A stretch of 64,000 bases of DNA from Rutidosis leptorrhynchoides. Its lineage: Eukaryota > Streptophyta > Magnoliopsida > Asterales > Asteraceae. Positions 59,957-64,000 of this stretch are shown piece by piece; position 1 is the stretch's first letter, and each line of letters starts with the position of its first letter. Location of the stretch: positions 207,845,501-207,909,500 of the forward strand of contig NC_092338.1 of assembly GCF_046630445.1 (NCBI RefSeq). The letters are read 5' to 3'. Both the position numbers and the translations under genes were made by a program. The notes under the pieces are model-generated. The model searched no databases. It was given only the letters and a program-made list of their open reading frames with translations, and was not told the origin of the DNA.

Positions 59957-62900
59957 ATGGCACCGACTACTCGACACACCGTGAATATGAATGAAGAGGA
60001 ATTCCGTACTTTTCTAGCTTCAAACATAGCCGCAGTACAGGCTGCGCTACATACCAACAATAACCTTGGATCTAGCAGTACAGGAAATCGTGTAGGATGC
60101 ACCTACAAAGAATTCACTGCCTGCAAACCTTTGGAATTTGATGGAACCGAAGGACCGATCGGATTGAAACGGTGGACCGAGAAGGTCGAATCGGTATTTG
60201 CCATAAGTAAGTGTACTGAAGAGGACAAAGTGAAGTACGCTACGCATACCTTCACAGGTTCTGCGTTAACATGGTGGAATACCTATCTAGAGCAAGTGGG
60301 ACAAGACGATGCGTACGCACTACCGTGGTCAGCATTCAAGCACTTGATGAACGAGAAGTACCGTCCCAGAACCGAGGTCAATAAGCTCAAGACAGAACTT
60401 AGAGGGTTACGAACCCAAGGATTTGATATTACCACGTACGAAAGACGATTCACAGAATTGTGCCTATTGTGTCCGGGAGCATTCGAAGATGAGGAAGAGA
60501 AGATCGACGCATTTGTGAAAGGATTACCGGAAAGAATCCAAGAAGATATAAGTTCACACGAGCCCGCCTCTATACAACAGGCATGTAGAATGGCTCACAA
60601 ACTAGTGAACTAGATTGAAGAAAGAATTAAAGAACAGACTGCTGAAGAGGCCAATGTGAAGCAAGTCAAAAGAAAGTGGGAGGAAAACGGTGATAAGAAT
60701 CACCAATACAACAACAACAGCAATTACAACAATAATCGCAACAATTATCCCAATAATCGCAACATCAATCGCAACTACAACAAACGGCCCAACAACAACA
60801 ACAACAACAACAACAGCAACTACAACAATCATCCCAACAACAATAATAACTGCAACAACAACAACAATCAGAAGCAGCTATGCCAAAGGTGTGAAAAGTA
60901 TCACTCGGGGTTCTGCACCAAATTTTGCAACAAGTGTAAAAGAAATGGTCATAGCGCGGCGAAGTGTGAGGTCTACGGACCAGGGTTTAATAGAACGAAA
61001 GGAACAAATGGTGTCGGAACGAGTAATGGCGGAGCAAGTAGTGTCGGAGCAAGTTATGCCAATGTAGTTTGTTATAAATGTGGAAAACCGGGCCACATTA
61101 TTAGAAATTGCCCGAACCAGGAGAACACGAATGGACAAGGCCGCGGAAGAGTTTTCAATATTAATGCGGCAGAGGCACAGGAAGACCCGGAGGTTGTTAC
61201 GGGTACGTTTCTTATTGACAATAAATCTGCTTACGTTTTATTTGATTCAGGTGCGGATAGAAGCTATATGAGTAGAGATTTTTGTGCTAAATTAAGTTGT
61301 CCATTGACGCCTTTGGATAGTAAATTTTTACTCGAATTAGCAAATGGTAAATTAATTTCAGCAGATAATATATGTCGGAATCGAGAAATTAAACTGGTTA
61401 GCGAAACATTTAAGATTGATTTGATACCAGTAGAGTTAGGGAGTTTTGATGTGATAATCGGTATGGACTGGTTGAAAGAAGTGAAAGCAGAGATCGTCTG
61501 TTACAAAAATGCAATTCGCATTATACGAGAAAAAGGAAAACCCTTAATGGTGTACGGAGAAAAGGGCAACACGAAGCTACATCTTATTAGTAATTTGAAG
61601 GCACAAAAACTAATAAGAAAAGGTTGCTATGCTGTTCTAGCACACGTCGAGAAAGTACAAACTGAAGAAAAGAGCATCAATGATGTTCCCATTGCAAAAG
61701 AATTTCTCGATGTATTTCCGAAAGAATTACCGGGATTACCCCCACATCGATCCGTTGAATTTCAAATAGATCTTGTACCAGGAGCTGCACCAATAGCTCG
61801 TGCTCCTTACAGACTCGCACCCAGCGAGATGAAAGAACTGCAAAGCCAATTACAAGAAATTTTAGAGCGTGGTTTCATTCGACCAAGCACATCACCGTGG
61901 GGAGCTCCTATTTTGTTTGTCAAGAAGAAAGATGGTACATTCACGTTGTGTATCGACTACCGAGAGTTGAACAAACTTACCATCAAGAACCGCTACCCAC
62001 TACCGAGAATCGACGACTTATTTGATCAAATACAAGGCTCGTCTGTTTATTCAAAGATTGACTTACGTTCCGGGTATCATCAAATGCGGGTGAAAGAAGA
62101 TGATATTCCAAAGACTGCTTTCAGAACACGTTACGGTCATTACGAGTTTATGGTCATGCCGTTTGGTTTAACTAATGCACCAGCTGTGTTCATGGACCTT
62201 ATGAACCGAGTGTGTGGACCATACCTTGACAAGTTTGTCATTGTTTTCATTGATGACATACTTATTTACTCAAAGAATGACCAAGAACACGGTGAACATT
62301 TGAGAAAGGTGTTAGAAGTATTGAGGAAGGAAGAATTGTACGCTAAGTTTTCAAAGTGTGCATTTTGGTTGGAAGAAGTTCAATTCCTCGGTCACATAGT
62401 GAACAAAGAAGGTATTAAGGTGGATCCGGCAAAGATAGAAACTGTTGAAAAGTGGGAAACCCCGAAAACTCCGAAACACATACGCCAGTTTTTAGGACTA
62501 GCTGGTTACTAAAGAAGGTTCATCCAAGACTTTTCCAGAATAGCAAAACCCTTGACTGCATTAACGCATAAAGGGAAGAAATTTGAATGGAAGGATGAAC
62601 AAGAGAAAGCGTTTCAGTTATTGAAGAAAAAGCTAACTACGGCACCTATATTGTCATTGCCTGAAGGGAATGATGATTTTGTGATTTATTGTGACGCATC
62701 AAAGCAAGGTCTCGGTTGTGTATTAATGCAACGAACAAAGGTGATTACTTTTGCCTCTAGACAATTGAAGATTCACGAGCAAAATTATACGACGCATGAT
62801 TTGGAATTAGGTGCGATTGTTTTTGCATTAAAGACTTGGAGGCACTACTTATATGGGGTCAAAAGTATTATATATACCGACCATAAAAGTCTTCAACACA

Positions 62901-64000
62901 TATTTAATCAGAAACAACTGAATATGAGGCAGCGTAGGTGGATTGAATTATTGAATGATTACGACTTTGAGATTCGTTACCACCCGGGGAAGGCAAATGT
63001 GGTAGCCGATGCCTTGAGCAGGAAGGACAGAGAACCCATTCGAGTAAAATCTATGAATATAATGATTCATAATAACCTTACTACTCAAATAAAGGAGGCG
63101 CAACAAGGAGTTTTAAAAGAGGGAAATTTAAAGGATGAAATACCCAAAGGATCGGAGAAGCATCTTAATATTCCGGAAGACGGAACCCGGTATAGGGCTA
63201 AAAGGATTTGGGTACTAAAATTTGGAGATATGAGAGAAATGGTACTTAGAGAAGCTCATAAAACTAGATACTCAATACATCCTGGAACGGGGAAGATGTA
63301 CAAGGATCTCAAGAAACATTTTTGGTGGCCGGGTATGAAAGCCGATGTTGCTAAATACGTAGGAGAATGTTTGATGTGTTCTAAGGTCAAAGCTGAGCAT
63401 CAAAAACCATCAGGTCTACTTCAACAACCCGAAATCCCAGAATGGAAATGGGAAAACATTACCATGGATTTCATCACTAAATTGCCAAGGACTGCAAGTG
63501 GTTTTGATACTATTTGGGTAATAGTTGATCATCTCACCAAATCAGCACACTTCCTGCCAATAAGAGAAGATGACAAGATGGAGAAGTTAGCACGACTGTA
63601 TTTGAAGGAAGTCGTCTCCAGACATGGAATACCAATCTCTATTATCTCTGATAGGGATGGCAGATTTATTTCAAGATTCTGGCAGACATTACAGCAAGCA
63701 TTAGGAACTCGCCTAGACATGAGTACTGCCTATCATCTACAAACTGATGGGCAGAGCGAAAGGACGATACAAACGCTTGAAGACATGCTACGAGCATGTG
63801 TTATTGATTTCGGAAACAGTTGGGATCGACATCTACCGTTAGCAGAATTTTCCTACAACAACAGCTACCATTCAAGCATTGAGATGGCGCTGTTTGAAGC
63901 ACTTTATGGTAGAAAGTGCAGGTCTCCGATTTGTTGGAGTGAAGTGGGGGATAGACAGATTACGGGTCCGGAGATTATACAAGAAACTACCAAGAAGATC
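59957..64000 (+). pseudogene. Gag-pol polyprotein of chromovirus D, two stops, continues past window
   Basis: The ATG at 59957 (MAPTTRH) was preferred to the upstream ATG at 59921 because this start is conserved in C and fits gag. One frame runs to the window end. Gag core to about residue 200; Asn-rich linker; two zinc knuckles ([14 protein letters not shown] from about residue 324, [14 protein letters not shown] from about 372); protease D-S-G-A (about 430); reverse transcriptase ([21 protein letters not shown] with the DD pair at about 766); RNase H ([23 protein letters not shown]); integrase zinc domain and DD35E core (Asp 1171, Asp 1232, Glu 1268). Stops: TAG at 60611 (C has CAG) and TAA at 62510 in a G-Y-Y motif. 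The chromodomain end is outside the window but is visible in C. Confidence 0.93.

Larger units (their letters stand above)
54568..64000 (+). mobile_element. Element D: chromovirus (Ty3/gypsy) with F-box cassette, 3' end outside window
   Basis: 5' LTR 54568-57971, tRNA-iMet-type primer site, acidic ORF, F-box ORF, PPT-like repeat, gag-pol running off the right edge. CAAAG (54563-54567) precedes it; the right duplication is not in the window. It is the same family as C but retains the full pol region, so it serves as reference for C. Two stops in gag-pol and one in the F-box ORF make this copy defective. Confidence 0.92.

Overview
This window looks like an intergenic stretch of a large, repeat-rich eudicot genome, probably Asteraceae. 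That placement is inferred from the style of the retroelement proteins; no diagnostic host gene is present. I find no intact host gene, rRNA, CRISPR array or prokaryotic feature. Practically every base belongs to a nest of transposable elements, all carrying inactivating lesions.

Layout and insertion order. The base layer is a Ty3/gypsy chromovirus on the minus strand (H: leader pieces 13381-13456 and 33130-33304, tRNA-iMet primer site 33305-33320, LTR piece 33323-33866). An Athila-type element A (minus strand, 1-13380, 5' LTR 11408-13380) lies at its left. A gag-only Ty3 element E (minus, 13462-33124, target duplication ACTAT) sits in the H leader. A second chromovirus C (plus, 14779-24816, duplication GCAAC) sits in the left LTR of E. 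To the right, a chromovirus LTR F (plus, from 33867) cuts the H LTR. F was entered by a two-gene Mutator-like DNA transposon (34334-40816, 9-bp duplication TTAATTATT), whose transposase gene was then hit by a solo Athila-type LTR G (36226-38074, duplication CCATC). F was also entered by Athila-type element B (plus, from 43616). B ends abruptly in an oppositely oriented LTR I (53422-54567), which is cut by chromovirus D (plus, 54568 to beyond the window).

Gene content. A and B carry gag-pol, a small zinc-knuckle ORF after integrase and, in A, an ATHILA-type ORF in the env position that appears to need splicing. C and D carry two extra genes between primer site and gag: an acidic repeat protein and an F-box protein that resembles plant At2g35280/At1g67623-type F-box proteins. 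C has lost protease through most of integrase by a microhomology deletion. E encodes gag and protease followed by about 400 residues of unknown sequence instead of reverse transcriptase and integrase. The Mutator-like element has two convergent genes: a MuDR-type transposase and a small GRF-type zinc-finger membrane protein.

The least explained signals are: (i) twin GC-rich palindromes in A, B and G, directly upstream of the LTR TATA box and again in the leader and 3' region, whose sequence differs between A and B at all sites together; (ii) the F-box plus acidic gene cassette in the chromoviruses, with a copy of the 3' primer-junction sequence between it and gag; and (iii) the GRF-type partner gene of the Mutator-like element.
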